A stretch of DNA of 64,000 nucleotides from Dastarcus helophoroides (GCA_028583605.1 CM053327.1:18959629-19023628); one strand, 5' to 3'. Positions 44,460-56,799 are shown, counted from the first letter of the stretch. Program-made: numbers and translations. The notes: generated from the letters alone by a model not told the origin.

Positions 44460-47090
44460 ACAATTTTACCTTTTTTTTTGCTCATTAAAATTCGACTTTA
44501 TTCTCGAAATTACGACTTTTTCTAGAGAGCTTCATTTTTTCTCGAAATTTCTGATTTGTGAAATATTTTTTCGAATCGAATTTTAAATTTTTTAGAATTG
44601 TGTTCTTTCTCCAGAAATGTTTATTATTATACTTTCTTTTTGAGATGTTGACTATAACTTAGATTTGGAATTTTGGAATTTAAACTCGAAATATACTTTA
44701 TAAGCCTTGGATATTTCTTGAAATATTACCCTCTTTTTCTCAAGATTTTTAGTTAAAACTTGATATTATTAGTTTTTTTACGTGTCAATTTTAGTTTCAA
44801 GATTAAAAAATAATATTCTCAAACTGACGATGATTGTAAATAATACACAACTTTTTTTTTTATTTTTAAATTGAAACTTGCAAATTTCAACTTCAAGGCA
44901 GTAAACTGTTTTGGTAGGTTTATTAACTTTTTTTAATTATTTCTTTTTTTTTTCGATATGTTCGCCTTTCAATCTCGAAACTACAACTAAATATGGAATT
45001 TAAATAAAAAATTACTTTTTATTTCTTAATTTTCGATTTTACTCAAAATTTATTTTCTAGATTTTTTGGTTTTCTAGATATTTTCATGCTATTCACTTTT
45101 CCTTTCTTTTCTTTTCTTCTCTTTTCTTTCCTTTTCTTTTCCTTTCTCTTCTTTTCTTGGTAATGTTAAATTTAACTTTCGAAAATTAATTGCAAATTCC
45201 ATCTTCCTTGCAAGATATCGACTTTTTAATTTTCAAAATTTTCTCTTTTATTTTCTGGAAGAGGTGGCTTTAAATTTGAAGTTTCGATCTTTATCCTAAA
45301 ATATTGCGTCTACACTTTAAAAATTGCGAAAGTTTTTCAGAGAAGAAGAAAGAAGTCAAATTTTAGGAAAAATTTCAAGGGAAAAAGTCAAAATTTTAAG
45401 AAAAGATCGAAATTTAGACAAAAAAGTTTGCAGTTTTCCAGAGAATTTAAATTTTGAGAAAAAATTTGAAATTTTGAGAACAAACGATTTAAAAAATCCA
45501 AAACTTTTGATAAAGTCGAATTTTCAGAAAATTGATAAAATAATTTCGAAAGAAAAGAAAATGTCGATAAAACTTTCAGTTTCGAGAAGAGTATTGAATT
45601 TTAAAAAATGGTCAAAATTTCTCAGAGAAAGTCAAATTTTAAGAAAAAAAATCAAATTTTTAGATTTGAAAATCGATGAATTTTGTTCGAAATACATACT
45701 GAAATTTCTAGAGAAAGCTTAATTTAAAAAAGTGATTTCGAAAAAAATGAATTCGTCAAAAGTTGTCCAAAAAAAAGCAAAAATTTTAGAAAAAGACTTC
45801 GAATTTTGTACAACAGATTGAAATTTACAGAACAAATTTAATAACCTGAAATTTTCAGACAAATCTAAATTTTGTTAAAAATTCATAAAATTTCGAAAAG
45901 AGAAATTCTAAAAAATTGAAAGCCTAAAGAAAATTGTCGAACTTTTTCAGACAGTCGAAATTTTTCAGAGAAGAAGAAAAAAATATGCAATTTCCAGAGA
46001 AATAAGTTTTGACAATAAAATGAAATTTCGAGAACGACGAATTAAAAAAAAAACTCCAAAGTTTCCGATAAATCATATTTTGAGAAAATTGCTAAAATAA
46101 TTTCTAAAGAAAAGAAAATGTTAATAAAACTTCTACTTACGAGCAAAAGTATTGAATTTTAAAAGAAGGTCAAAATTTCCCAAAAGAATCAAATTTTAAG
46201 AAAAAATCAAATTTTGAGATTTGAAAATAGATGAATTTAGTTCGAAATAAAAGTTGAAATTTCCAGAAAAAACCGAATTTAAAAAAAAGAGATTTCGAAA
46301 AAAATAAATTTGTCTCAATTTCTCAAAAAAGATAAAATTAAAAAAAAAATGTCAAATGTTCAGATAAATTCAAATTTTGATAGAATTGGTAAAATAATTT
46401 TGAAAGAAAAGACAATGTTGATACAACTTTCAGTTTCGAGAAAAATGTTGAACTTGAGAGAAAGGTCAAATTTTAGGAAAATAAATTAAATTTTCAGATT
46501 AAGTCTGACATTTTAAAAATTGACGAATTTCGTCGAAAAAGCGCAGCTTGCAGAAACAATAAAATGTCGAATTTCAAAAGTGGACGAAAACAACCGAATT
46601 TTCCGAAACAAGTCGAAATTTGTAGAAAATAAATAAAAATTTAAATGTTCAGTAAAAATCAATAACTTGGGCAAAATGGCTAAATTTAAAAAAAGGACGA
46701 ATTTAAAAAGAATATAGGAATTTTTGAGGAAAGTGTTAAAGTGTTGAAGGTCAAAATTTTCCAAAGAAAGTCAAATTTTGAGATTAAGTCAAACATTTTG
46801 GAAATATATAGATAAATTTCGTCGAAAAAAGCGCAGCTTGCAGAAACAATAATATGTTGAATTTTAAAAGTGGACGAAAACAACCGAATTTTCCGAAACA
46901 AGTCCACATTTGTAGGAAATAAATAAAAATTTAAATGTTCAGTAAAAATCAATATTTGGGCAAAATGGCTAAATTTAAAAATAGGACGAATTTAAAAAGA
47001 ATATACAAATTTAGAGGTAAATGGTAAAGTGTTGAAGGTCAAAATTTCCCAAAGAAAGTCAAATTTTGAGATTAAGTCAAACATTTTGGA
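44460..47090. repeat. AT-rich repeat block with 280-bp tandem units
   Basis: Degenerate TCGAAATTTT phrases with strand polarity changing near 45300. From about 46530 two units of roughly 280 bases repeat: GCGCAGCTTGCAGAAACAAT, GTGGACGAAAACAACCGAAT, ATTTAAATGTTCAGTAAAAA and ATGGCTAAATTTAAAAA. A third lies at 48340-48540 beyond the jockey-like LINE, which therefore inserted into the array. The 132-codon Lys-rich frame at 45324-45722 is a repeat translation. Confidence 0.7.
45098..45158. repeat. Pyrimidine-rich (TTTTC)n tract
   Basis: Some 60 bases made almost only of TTTTC, TTTCC and TCTTC units, all pyrimidines on the plus strand. Confidence 0.85.
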
Positions 47091-48325
47091 TCTAGGAGGA
47101 CAGGTGGATGTAGTTTACACAGTATACAGAAAGCTTTTGATCAAATAGACCATTATTTACTACTATCCAAATTAAAGGGTTTTGGTTTCACTGAGGATTT
47201 AATACTGCTGTTCACATCCTACCTGTCTCCCAGAAAACAATTTGTCGAATATGGAAGTCCACAAATCTCAGAAATATATAACAACTTCCGGAGTTCCACA
47301 GGGATCAAATCTAGGCCCATTTCTCTTTTTCATTGAATGCGACCACTTTGCTATTTGCAGACGATCTAAAAATCTACAATAACGTTACTAATATTAACGA
47401 TTGCTTTTACTAACAAGAACAATTAAATAACATTTTAAGCTGGTGCAATAGTAATTTCTTAAAATTAAATATATCCAAATGCAAAATAGTAACTTTTACT
47501 CGCAAACGAAATTATATATTATTCGACTATAATATCAGTAATTACACCCTGGAAAGATGCTTCTGAACTGAAAGATCTTGGAGTTGTATTCGACGACAAA
47601 CATAGCTTTTCGAGCCATATCTATCATACCACTAAATTCCGTTCATAAGTTACTTGGTTTTTTTTTAGGCAAAACTGGAATTGTTTTTCAAATATTAGAA
47701 GTTTGTAAGTACTGTATTTTTCATATATTAGATCTAAGTTAGAATATGCAACTTTGATATGGTATCCTAATTACCAAAATGATATAGGGCTAATTGAGTC
47801 GACTCAAAGAAAATTTCTAAAATTTATGTTTTTCAAGTCCCAAGGTTTTTATCCTGATAGGAGGTATTGACACCAGAATTTTGCTAGATATGTTTAACAT
47901 GAATTCTTTATGCAATAGGAGAAATTGTATTGTAATTAACGTTTTTATATAACCTACTGCATAATAATATTGACTGTATGTCTTTGATTAATAAGATTTG
48001 TTTTTTTGGTTCCCCGGCAACATTCTGGTGAAAATAACTGTTTTTATTGTCGAAATTTCCGTACTAACATTATGCATAGATCACCAATATATAACATGTG
48101 TAATGTATTCAATAGCATTTCGAATTATTGTGATATTAATTATGACCAATTAAAAACTATAATCAACACATATCTGGAAAGCCGAATATAATTTAAGCTA
48201 CATACACATTAATGTTCTGTACCGTATAATTTCATTAACTTTTGTATTTTGATAGTTTAAATGTTTCCTGCAATTGGGTATGTACCTGTTGGAAATAAAC
48301 GTGTTATTTATTTATTTATTTGTTT
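47091..48325 (+). mobile_element. jockey-like LINE, 5'-truncated
   Basis: Plus-strand pieces in several frames: KAFDQIDHYLLLSKLKGFGF and FTEDLILLFTSYLSPRKQF (palm/fingers), SGVPQGS, LFADDLKIYNNV (catalytic FADD intact), LSWCNSNFLKLNISKCKIVT, then LKDLGVVFDD. These are the reverse transcriptase motifs of the jockey group, in order. The 3' end has AATAAACG and a (TTTA)n tail (48304-48325). Flanks ATTTTGGA (47083-47090) and ATTTTGAA (48326-48333) are the target duplication in the AT-rich array. Many frameshifts; inactive. Confidence 0.85.
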
Positions 48326-48329
48326 ATTT

Positions 48330-49010
48330 TGAAAATATATAGATAAATTTCGTCGCAAAAATCGCAGTTCGCAGTTCGCAAAAACAATAAAATATCGAAT
48401 TTTAAAAGTCGAAGTTTAAAAAAAACAGAATTTTGCGTAACAAGTCCAAATTTGTAAAAACGAAATAAAGGTTTAAATGTTTAGTAAAAGTCAATTTTGG
48501 GGAATATGCCGAGATTTAATAAGAGGACGAATTTAAAAAAAAAATGTAGCAAGTTCTAGAAAAAAAGCCGCAATTTAGAACTAAATTCGAAAAAATGTAA
48601 TTTTGGAAAAAAGGGAAATTTGAGAATATATCTAATTTTCGAAAAAAGAAAACTTTGAAAAAGAGGTCGAAAACTTCAAAAATTATTTTATTTAACATCT
48701 CCAATTACTTTTAATTTTTATTTTTTTTTATTAAAAAATCGACAATAGGATAATTTTTTGAGAAATAAGTTGAATCTTCCATTTAGTCGAATCAAGAAAA
48801 AGTAAATTATTTCACAGATTTTATAGTTTTGAGAAGAAATGAAGATGTGAAGTAAAAATATAATTTTAGGAACAAAATAGATATTAAAAAAAATACTAAT
48901 ATAGAGAAGAGTTAAAAAAGTCGAAATTGCGAAAAAAAGGCAAATTTTGAAGTAAAGGTTTAAATTTTGAGAAATAAAAGGTCTTTTGGGGTGAATATAT
49001 TTTCAGTTTG
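48330..49010. repeat. AT-rich repeat block continued
   Basis: Resumes the array interrupted by the LINE (AAAATATATAGATAAATTTC at 48332 as at 46801), with a third diverged 280-bp unit. Confidence 0.65.
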
Positions 49011-50320
49011 ACTACATGAGTCAGAGGGGTCTCTCTCTGTCCCATACTTCGTCTGATTTATCTGATTTAAATTTAAAATAAAATGTAAAATTAGAAATAA
49101 AAATTTGTGACTCTTTGAAATTCACGAAATCATTTTTTTTTTCTTGCGGCTAGTTCTTTCGGTTTAAAAGTTTGCCGACCCCTGTTCTAATGCATCAAAA
49201 CAGGCTTCTTCCACAGAATGAGAAATATGTGACACATAATCCAAGAGTAACAGAAGTAGGAATAAGAGTGAAAGATCAATAAAATTTAGGTGTTGATCGA
49301 ACAACTATAAATTAATATCATTAGACTACTTTTTTCACTAAACCCTCAATAAAAGATACCCTCACAGTGAGGCATTTTTATCAAGCTCTTTCTATTGGCT
49401 ATTGGCGTATTTCAATAAGGTGTTCCCTCAATTTGCATTGTAGAGTTCACTTGAAAATTAATGAATAATCGATGGAGTGCAACACTCGCATGAACTAATA
49501 ACGCACGGATAGCATATGTCTGGATTGGATAACGATTCGAATTTAAGTTCTGCGTCTAGCAGGAAAAGACAGTAGGAGTGTTCTTATTATATCTTCCGAT
49601 TGTTCATCACAAGAAGACAGTTAGTGTCAACATCGCGAGAGGCCCTGCCATCACGATTTTGTCTGCAGTTTCTTGCCAGGTTGCCAGTTCTCGTTTCACA
49701 TATTCCCTTAAATTGCAGCGAATCGATGAAATATAAGCAGCCCTCCCAAATGCAAATACAGTCGGGTGTTACTGAGAATAAAAATAATCATACCACTTTT
49801 GGCTAAAACTTTATAAAATGAAAATAATACAGACTTAAACATTTCTCAGAATAAATATAATAAATGTTATTCAGACATCAAAATTCATAACCATGGATGG
49901 ATAACTTTCGCAAAAAAGTGATGAAAAAGCATCCAAAGAGTAGTTAGTAACTTATCATCACATCAGAAGTGATGGAATTTACTAACCAATGAGGAAGAAA
50001 TTAAATTTATTTATTTGAATGGCTGCTATGTACGTTATAAACTCTTGAGGAATGTCAGAACTTGTCGACTTAATTGAATTTAAATGTAATTTCATAACGT
50101 GTTCATTCATAATTTTTACGAAAAATGTTTTAGGTGGCTTATTTGTAGTCGTTCACGAGAATAGTGAAGTTGTAATTTCTATTATTGTGATATCTTACGC
50201 GCTAAATAAATGACAATTCATAAATGTTTTTTCAATGAGAAGGAAAAATAGTACAAGCGGAAATAAGCCACACCACTTTCTATACACTTTTCGATTAAAT
50301 TTCTTATAAGGAATGCAGTA
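49011..50320. other. Intergenic DNA, no gene seen
   Basis: The 68-codon frame at 49600-49806 has no recognisable domain. No bounded repeats noticed. Confidence 0.4.
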
Positions 50321-50329
50321 TCCTTCTTC

Positions 50330-51720
50330 TAAAATCCATGCTTTTAACATACTTTTGGTCCAAATTCTTTGAAAAATATCGAAAGTTTCATTTCAACTTA
50401 ACTATTTCTACCATTTTTCTAATAAAATTTTGAGTTTTTGGCCAACACTTTAAATTGACTCAGAAATTGTTCTGCTTTAATAGCAAAATTTCGACTAAAA
50501 TCGTCATAACTCGTATTTAAAGAAAAAATTGAGGAAAATAGTTTGAAAATTTAAATTCAAACGCAATATTTCCAACGTATTTTTTTAAAATATCGAGTTG
50601 TTAATGGACATTTTGAATCCAATCTTAAAACAAAAAATGTTTCTGGATTCTCACTTGTATTTTAAAATATCGAGGAAATCTTACAAACGTACTTTTTCAG
50701 GTAATTGATTTCAAATTGCTAAATATTTTCTAAACAATGTTGAACTTTTTACGAAATTTTAAATTTTTTTAGAATTTCCACTTTTTTTTGTAAATTTTCG
50801 ATTTTATTTCAAAATTTCTATTCCAATCAGTAATCAGAAAAGTTTGACTTGATATTTGAAATATCAGAAATAAAGTTGTAAGGTAGTGTTAAATGTCACA
50901 AATTTTAAAAAACTTACAAATTCGTAATTAAACTTAAAATTTTCAAAAAAATTGAAGAATTCTAGATTTTTTCTTTTAAAAACCGTTTCCAAATATTAAA
51001 AACTCAATAATTCCTGAAATTTGAACATTAAACTTACTCAATATTTCAAGGACAAATGAACAAATTTGAAAATTTATTTTCTGCGACATCTAATTTTCTT
51101 TTTTAGTTGACAAAAATCAAGCTCTTTTTATTTTAATATAGGTAAGTATGCATAATAAATGACTTGAAAAAATCATAACGTCTTTGGGAAAGATGTTTTT
51201 CTTATTTTTAGTTGTATAAGCGATAGGGATCTAAAATTGCTTATGAAAAATTTAAATTCCCCCTTTGTCGAAATTTCATTTTTTTTTCTTCAAATTATTT
51301 TTTAAATTTTGCAAATGATATTTTCTGCGAATTTCAACCTTTTTCGAACTTTCACGATGACATGAAATGAGAAAGTGGCAATGATAAAAAAATATATTAT
51401 TTTAAAATTTTGAATTTTTGTTCCTAATTCCTTCTAGGTAACGTTATTTTCTCTAAATTCGTTTATTTTCCTAAAAGTATGCCAAAACTTGAAAAAAAGC
51501 AGCAATAATTTCTGGAAATATTTTTTTCTTGGAAATTTCGAGGAAAATATTTATGGAAAATTTCAACATTTTACTCTAAGTGTCAAGAGTATGTCAAAAT
51601 TTAAATGATTTAAAAAGATAAAAATTGTCAGGAAAATGATTTTTCAATAATTTTACTTCTTTTTGCAAACTTTAAACAATTTAAGAAACACAAATATTCT
51701 GCTGAGAGACAAATTTCATC
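50330..51720. repeat. AT-rich degenerate repeats
   Basis: Loosely repeated AAATTTTGAATTTTT and TTTCAAAATTT phrases, weaker than in other blocks. Confidence 0.45.
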
Positions 51721-51780
51721 TTTTTCATAAATTTTTCAAAACTAATGTTGCCTCCCCTGAAGCAAATCTTGACTACAGCT

Positions 51781-52066
51781 ATGTATCTGCCTGAAAGCGT
51801 TTTCTGAAACATTTAGCAAGCTTTAATAGATGATTTTCAAAAGCCGTTTTTACATTGCAAGATGAACAATTGGATTAGAGACTTCAAACTAGTTCAACAA
51901 AAAACAACAATCACTGATCATCATCGTCATAATCAGCCACTTTGAGTCCACTGCTGGAAGTAGGCCTTCCGTAAATCATTCCATTTCCTTCGGTCCTTAC
52001 GATTACGATACACATCATGTCTAGGTCTCCATTCTAGGATTTTCTTGGTCCATCTTCGATCTTTAA
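51781..52066 (-). mobile_element. RTE-type LINE 3' end, tandem copy
   Basis: On minus: a frame ending KDRRKWNDLRKAYFQQWTQS then G and stop, followed by a TGATTATGACGATGATG tail and about 120 bases of 3' UTR. The same ending and UTR recur in the neighbouring copy (52067 onward) at a 286-bp offset. WxxLxxAYxQQWTxxG is the usual C-terminus of RTE-clade ORF2. Upstream sequence differs from the neighbour, so these are two truncated copies. Confidence 0.75.
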
Positions 52067-54134
52067 ATGTATCTGCCTGAAAGCGTTTTCTGAAACTTTT
52101 GGCAAGCTTTCATAGATGATTTTCAATCGAATCAATTGGATTAGAGTCTTCAAACTAGTTCAACAAGAAACAACAATCACTGATCATCATCATCATAATC
52201 AGCCACTTTGAGTCCACTGCTGGAAGTAGGTCTCCCGTAAATCATTCCATTTCCTCCGGTTCTGAACACTTTCCATCCAGTTGGGCTGGATACTCATTTC
52301 AGTTTTATAATTCTTTCGAGCGCGTCTGTAACACCGGTTCTTTTGCTGATTATACGATTTGGAACTCTTTCTCTGAGGAATATACAGGTGGACCATAAGT
52401 AATGGTACACAGAGCAATGATGGATTTTTCGAATAAAAATAATGTGATTTAGCTACATTTACCTTATACCAAAAGTTGATATTAACAGAGATAAAGGGTT
52501 TCAAAGTTGAAAAAAATATTTCGATTTTTTCGTATAATTATAGAATGAATTTTAATATAAGCACGAAATTTGGCACAAGGGGGTTTCTTAAGTCGACAAA
52601 CTCTAATTTGCTAACATATTACCAATAGCTGATAGGGGGCGCTACCTGCGCTATCCTACATAATTCTAAATCATCATAACTTTTTTGTGCACCCACGTAT
52701 ATTAATTTTAAATGGGTTATTTTATTTCCCCATATTTTTTACGTAAAAAAGGTGTACTTTCTGAAAGTTGATGAGAGCAACCGTTTCCAAGATATTTGCC
52801 TTTAAATCTTGAAGTGCCTTGGTTTTAAATTATTAATATATTACATTTTCGAAGTAGGCTTGAAAAAAAAGTAATAATAAGGTAGCTTTTAAATTAATTT
52901 ATGTCAAATATTACTTTGCTGATAATAGTATTACCTAAATTTCGTCTTAATTTTTTGGATTTTCTTTATTGACATTTTCAAAATTTAGGTAATACTATTA
53001 TCAGCAAAGTAATATTTGACATAAATTAATTTCAAAGCTACCTTATTATTGCTTTTTTTTCTAACATAGAGATGTGAGATATGATCTCTGAGTCTGCACA
53101 AGAAAATTTTAATAGTCTGGGTGGTCAAGGCAGATATTTGGAGATAAATTTCAATAAGAGACAGCCAGATTTTTAATTGTTTACAATCCTTTTACATGAA
53201 AAAGGTCATTTTCCACATACTTATTTTTGAAAATAAATTTTGTTTTGGTATTTTGTTTAAATTTGCTTTAGAAATTTAAAAAATATGTGTAATAATAATG
53301 CCAGTAGAGTAATATTTGATATAAACTATTTTGGAGTCAGTTTTATTACTTTTATTTGGAAACCTAATGCGAAAAATTCACATTTACATAACTTAAAATA
53401 AACGTACGGCAAACTTTAAAGGCAAATATCTTGAAAACGGTTGCTTCTATCAACATTTAGCAAGTATATCGTTTTTACGTAGAAAATGTAGGTAAATAAA
53501 AATATCTATTTAAAATAGGTGTACATGAAGACACAAACAAGTTATGATGCTTCAGAATAATACAAGGTAGCGCAGGTAGCGCCCCCTATGAGTTACTGAC
53601 AATCTGTTAGCAAATTAGAATTTTTTGACCAAAGAAACCCCCCTATGATAAATTTCTTGTCTATAGTGAAATGTGTTCATCAGTTATGCGAAAAAATCAA
53701 ATTTTTTTTTTCAACTTTGACACCCTGTATCTCAGTTAATATCAACTTTTGGTATAAGGTAAATGTGGCTAAATCACGTTATTTTTATACGAAAAATCTA
53801 CTCTTGCTCTATGTACCATTACTTATGGTCCATCCTGTATTCAATATTGATCTCTCCATTGCTCTCTGCCCCACTTGGATTTTGTTTATTACCTTCTTAG
53901 TAAGGGTTGGTGTTTCGGCTCCATATGTTAGAACCGGACACATACATTAAACAAACAAAGACCTTCTTCGTCAACGACATTTAAATATCTGATTTAAATA
54001 CGTCCCTCAGTTTTTCGTAAGCTGCACATGTCAGTCCTATTCTTCTGGTTCATTCGGGGATCTGGTTGTCTCTTCCTAATTTAATCTCGTAAACTAAATA
54101 TTTATGGGTATACACTTGTTCTGCTTGCCTGTAC
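52067..54134 (-). mobile_element. RTE-type LINE 3' half, minus strand, with nested foldback
   Basis: Reading right to left: YTHKYLVYEIKLGRDNQIPE, AAYEKLRDVFKSDI, NIWSRNTNP (degenerate TYGAETW region), AESNGEINIEY/MERSILN, then interruption by the foldback at 52385-53837, then LRERVPNRIISKRTGVTDAL, QPNWMESVQNRRKWNDLRET and YFQQWTQSG-stop with a TGATGATGATG-like tail. This is the thumb and C-terminal part of an RTE/BovB-type ORF2. Several stops and frameshifts are present. The 5' half, in opposite orientation, lies at 54490-56203 beyond a solo LTR. Confidence 0.8.
52385..53837. mobile_element. Foldback element inside RTE LINE, TA target, 1453 bp
   Basis: Left end CAGGTGGACCATAAGTAATG, right-end complement CAGGATGGACCATAAGTAAT. 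Arms share mirrored ACCTTATACCAAAAGTTGAT, GGGGGCGCTACCTGCGC and ACCGTTTCCAAGATATTTGC words. A near-perfect inner palindrome (about 52863-52945 with 52981-53062, arms about 80) sits off-centre. TA lies at both ends. Removing the element with one TA restores a continuous LINE frame across the site. No coding capacity. Confidence 0.88.
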
Positions 54135-54466
54135 TGTAACAAAATTAATTATAGAATTTAATAAGCAATTTTTCTAGAAAATTTGATAAGGGGAAGCGAC
54201 CGCGATAATGAATCAAACGGCAGATAAGCGCAAACTATAAGTCTTATCTGTACGTTCCTTCTATAAACCGGAACGGGATCTATCAATACGCGGTCGGCTT
54301 TCCCTCAGTTAGTCAATGAACAAGTTAGATAATTAAACAGAGTTAGTGAGTTAATTAGTCAATTGGTCAGTTAGGTGAATTATAATTGAAGTGTTCCGGA
54401 ATCAGTTTGGAAATAAAGTGGTTACAATTCATGGAGTATTAATCTTCGAACCGATAACGTGCAACA
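54135..54466 (+). mobile_element. Solo LTR, gypsy-like, 332 bp
   Basis: Starts TGTAACAAAATTAATT and ends CGATAACGTGCAACA. It contains CGGCAGATAAGCG, TCTATAAACCGGAAC (TATA-like), CTTTCCCTCAGTTAGTC and AAATAAAGTGGTTACA (poly(A) signal), all shared with the LTR at 36610-36846. Flanks GTAC and ATAC differ by one base. It lies at the junction between the two oppositely oriented LINE halves. Confidence 0.8.
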
Positions 54467-54489
54467 ATACGTTGAAATGTTTTTGGCCA

Positions 54490-56203
54490 GTAAAAGGTTG
54501 GTCATGTATTGTGTTTTGAAACGAAAGAGGTAAAACCCTTATAGAATTTCTTCTGAAACACAGGCTGTATGTCATGCTTACTTTTAGAAAAGCCCTCAAA
54601 GAAAATGGACTTGGCAGTTACCAAACGGCATACATAAGAACGAAATTGACTTTATAACTATTAACAAAAAAGATGCTGTTCAAGACGTAACTGTATTAAA
54701 CAGATTTTCAACTGGTAGTGGCCATAGAATAGTTAGAGCAAAGATAGTCTTGAACATAAAGAAGAAAAGAAGAAATATGGTAGCAAAGACCGAAAAAGTC
54801 AATTTGCCCCGATTATTAACACAAGGGCATATCAGAAAGAAATAGAGAGCAATGTACAAAACGACGTACAAAACGAAACCAATATTGAACAGCTGAATGA
54901 GTCGTAATGAGGGTACTAAAAAAGGCGCAAAGGAAATGTGAAGATAGGCATACAAGAAAAATTTTAAAACTCACTAAAGATAAAGGAAACCTAATGCAAA
55001 GAAGAAGCGAAATGACAGATAAACACACAACGATCATAGCAGAGCTAAGGATTTTAAACAAAAACATTTCAAAGGACATTACGAAAGATATACGGATCTT
55101 TAACACTAAAGAAATAAGTAATGCCATAAAAGAAAACAAAAGCCTAAAAGTTCTAAAACGAAAGATGAAGACAGGGACAAAGGATATCTACAAGTTGAAA
55201 AATAAACAAGGACACATTATATACGAACAACAAGGGATTTTGAAAAACATTGAAGAGTATTATAGTTCGCTACATAGTAGAAATGATTCCATCCAAGAGG
55301 CAGAAATCCCAGTAATATCTGTATTACTGGGATTTCTGATCGAGGGTCAAAGGAACTTCCAGATATAACCGAGAAGAAAATTGAATCAGCCCTAAGCAGC
55401 ATGAAGAACAACAAAACCCCGGGAGAAGATGGCATTGTAAGTGAAATGATAAAATTGGGAGGTAAATGTGTCATAAAAGCCCTAAAAACTCTTTATAATG
55501 CCTGCCTCTTGGGAGGAAATACACCAGAACAATTGAATATAAGATTATCATGCATAAAAAGGGAGATATAACGGAAATTGGAAATTATCGACCTATCAGT
55601 CTGCTATCTTATTTATATAAGGTCTTTATGATTACAATTACAAATAGACTAAGATCTAAGCTAGATTTCCTCCAATTGCTAGAGTAAGCAGGATTTACAA
55701 GTGGCTTTGGAACGAACGACCACCTACAAATAATAAAGTTCTTGCTCGAAAAAGTTATAGAATACAACACACCATTGATATTAATATTTGTAGACTTTAA
55801 GAAAGCATTTGATTCAGTCCAACATAGCTCTATGTTAAAAGCGCTTACAGAGTGCAGTATTGATCATAGGTATACAACCCTTTTCCAGAATATATATAAT
55901 AGTGCAACAGCTACACTCAGAATGTTCTATGGGGACACCAACAAATTTCCCTTGGAGAAAGGGATTAGACATCTCTCCTAAATTATTCACCGCTTTGTGG
56001 CAGAGCGCCATGAAGAACAACAACTGGGGAAATATTTGAGTTAACATCAATGGAGAATATCTGAACAACCTGACATTCGCAGACGGCATAGTCCTTATTG
56101 CAGACCGGGTAGATCACGTATGGGAACTCCTTCAAGATCTTCAAAGTTCTTGTGCACGAGTTGGTCTTAAAATTAACTTTTCCAAAACGCAATCACTGAT
56201 ACC
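54490..56203 (+). pseudogene. RTE-type LINE ORF2: endonuclease end and reverse transcriptase
   Basis: In order: NEIDFITINKKDAVQDVTVL then FSTGSGHRIVRAK (end of the APE endonuclease; the usual SDH is here SGH), a Lys-rich linker (open frame 54907-55368), [48 protein letters not shown] (catalytic Asp in VDF), KGIRH, then LTFADGIVLIADR (catalytic FADD changed to FADG) and FSKTQSLI where it ends at the hAT. Stops and frameshifts occur throughout. Both the endonuclease and the polymerase active sites are mutated, so this copy is dead. Confidence 0.87.
55301..55338. repeat. 16-bp perfect palindrome within LINE frame
   Basis: CAGAAATCCCAGTAAT (55301-55316) is exactly complementary to 55323-55338, with a six-base spacer. 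It falls where RTE proteins have an IPxI-type loop before the fingers domain. It may be a small inverted duplication in this copy. Confidence 0.8.
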
Positions 56204-56787
56204 CAAGGGCGTACCCAGGGGGGGGGGGTGGTTGAGGGTGTGACACACCCCTAAACTTTCATGCTGAGTCGGCATTTTCGTCTGAGTCGGATTTTTTTAC
56301 CAAAGTCGGCATATTTCAGAAATTCTTCTGTAAAGTCGACTGGATTGCAAAAAAAATTGAATTCAAATTAACGCGCGCGGAAATGTTCGTGCACAATATA
56401 CTGTGGCACATATATTCGTGTGAAAATATAATATGGCGTGGCGTGTTACTTTTTTGGGCAAAGGATATTGTCGACGAAATTAACGTTTCAAAAATTGTTG
56501 AAACCTGGTCTCAATTGAAACACCGAAGAATTATCACTTGACTTTTTTTGCAATTTTTATTATCATATGTCATCTTTTATATGAAACAATAAAAAGTACT
56601 ACGAGACAAAGTAGTTATTTTTGCATGTAAACCTCTATAAAAAGAAATTTCACATTCATGTTTATAGGTGATTAGTGTTTTATAGGTAAAATCAATTTGT
56701 ATTTCACAGTCGACAAATTTTTCTAATCGAGTCGGCATTTTTAACTTGATTCACCCTCCCAAAAGCATCAGGCTCGGTACGCCCTTG
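56204..56787. mobile_element. Non-autonomous hAT, 584 bp
   Basis: Left CAAGGGCGTACCCAGG followed by a nine-G run, right-end complement CAAGGGCGTACCGAGC. Target duplication CTGATACC / CTGATACT (56196-56203, 56788-56795; one difference). It inserted at the 3' edge of the plus-strand LINE half. No transposase frame. Confidence 0.88.
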
Positions 56788-56799
56788 CTGATACTATCT

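Noticed and set aside
45324..45722. 132-codon Lys/Glu-rich frame resembling a coiled coil
   Set aside because: It lies in the TCGAAATTTT-type repeat. The charge pattern follows from AAA, GAA and AAG-rich repeat units.
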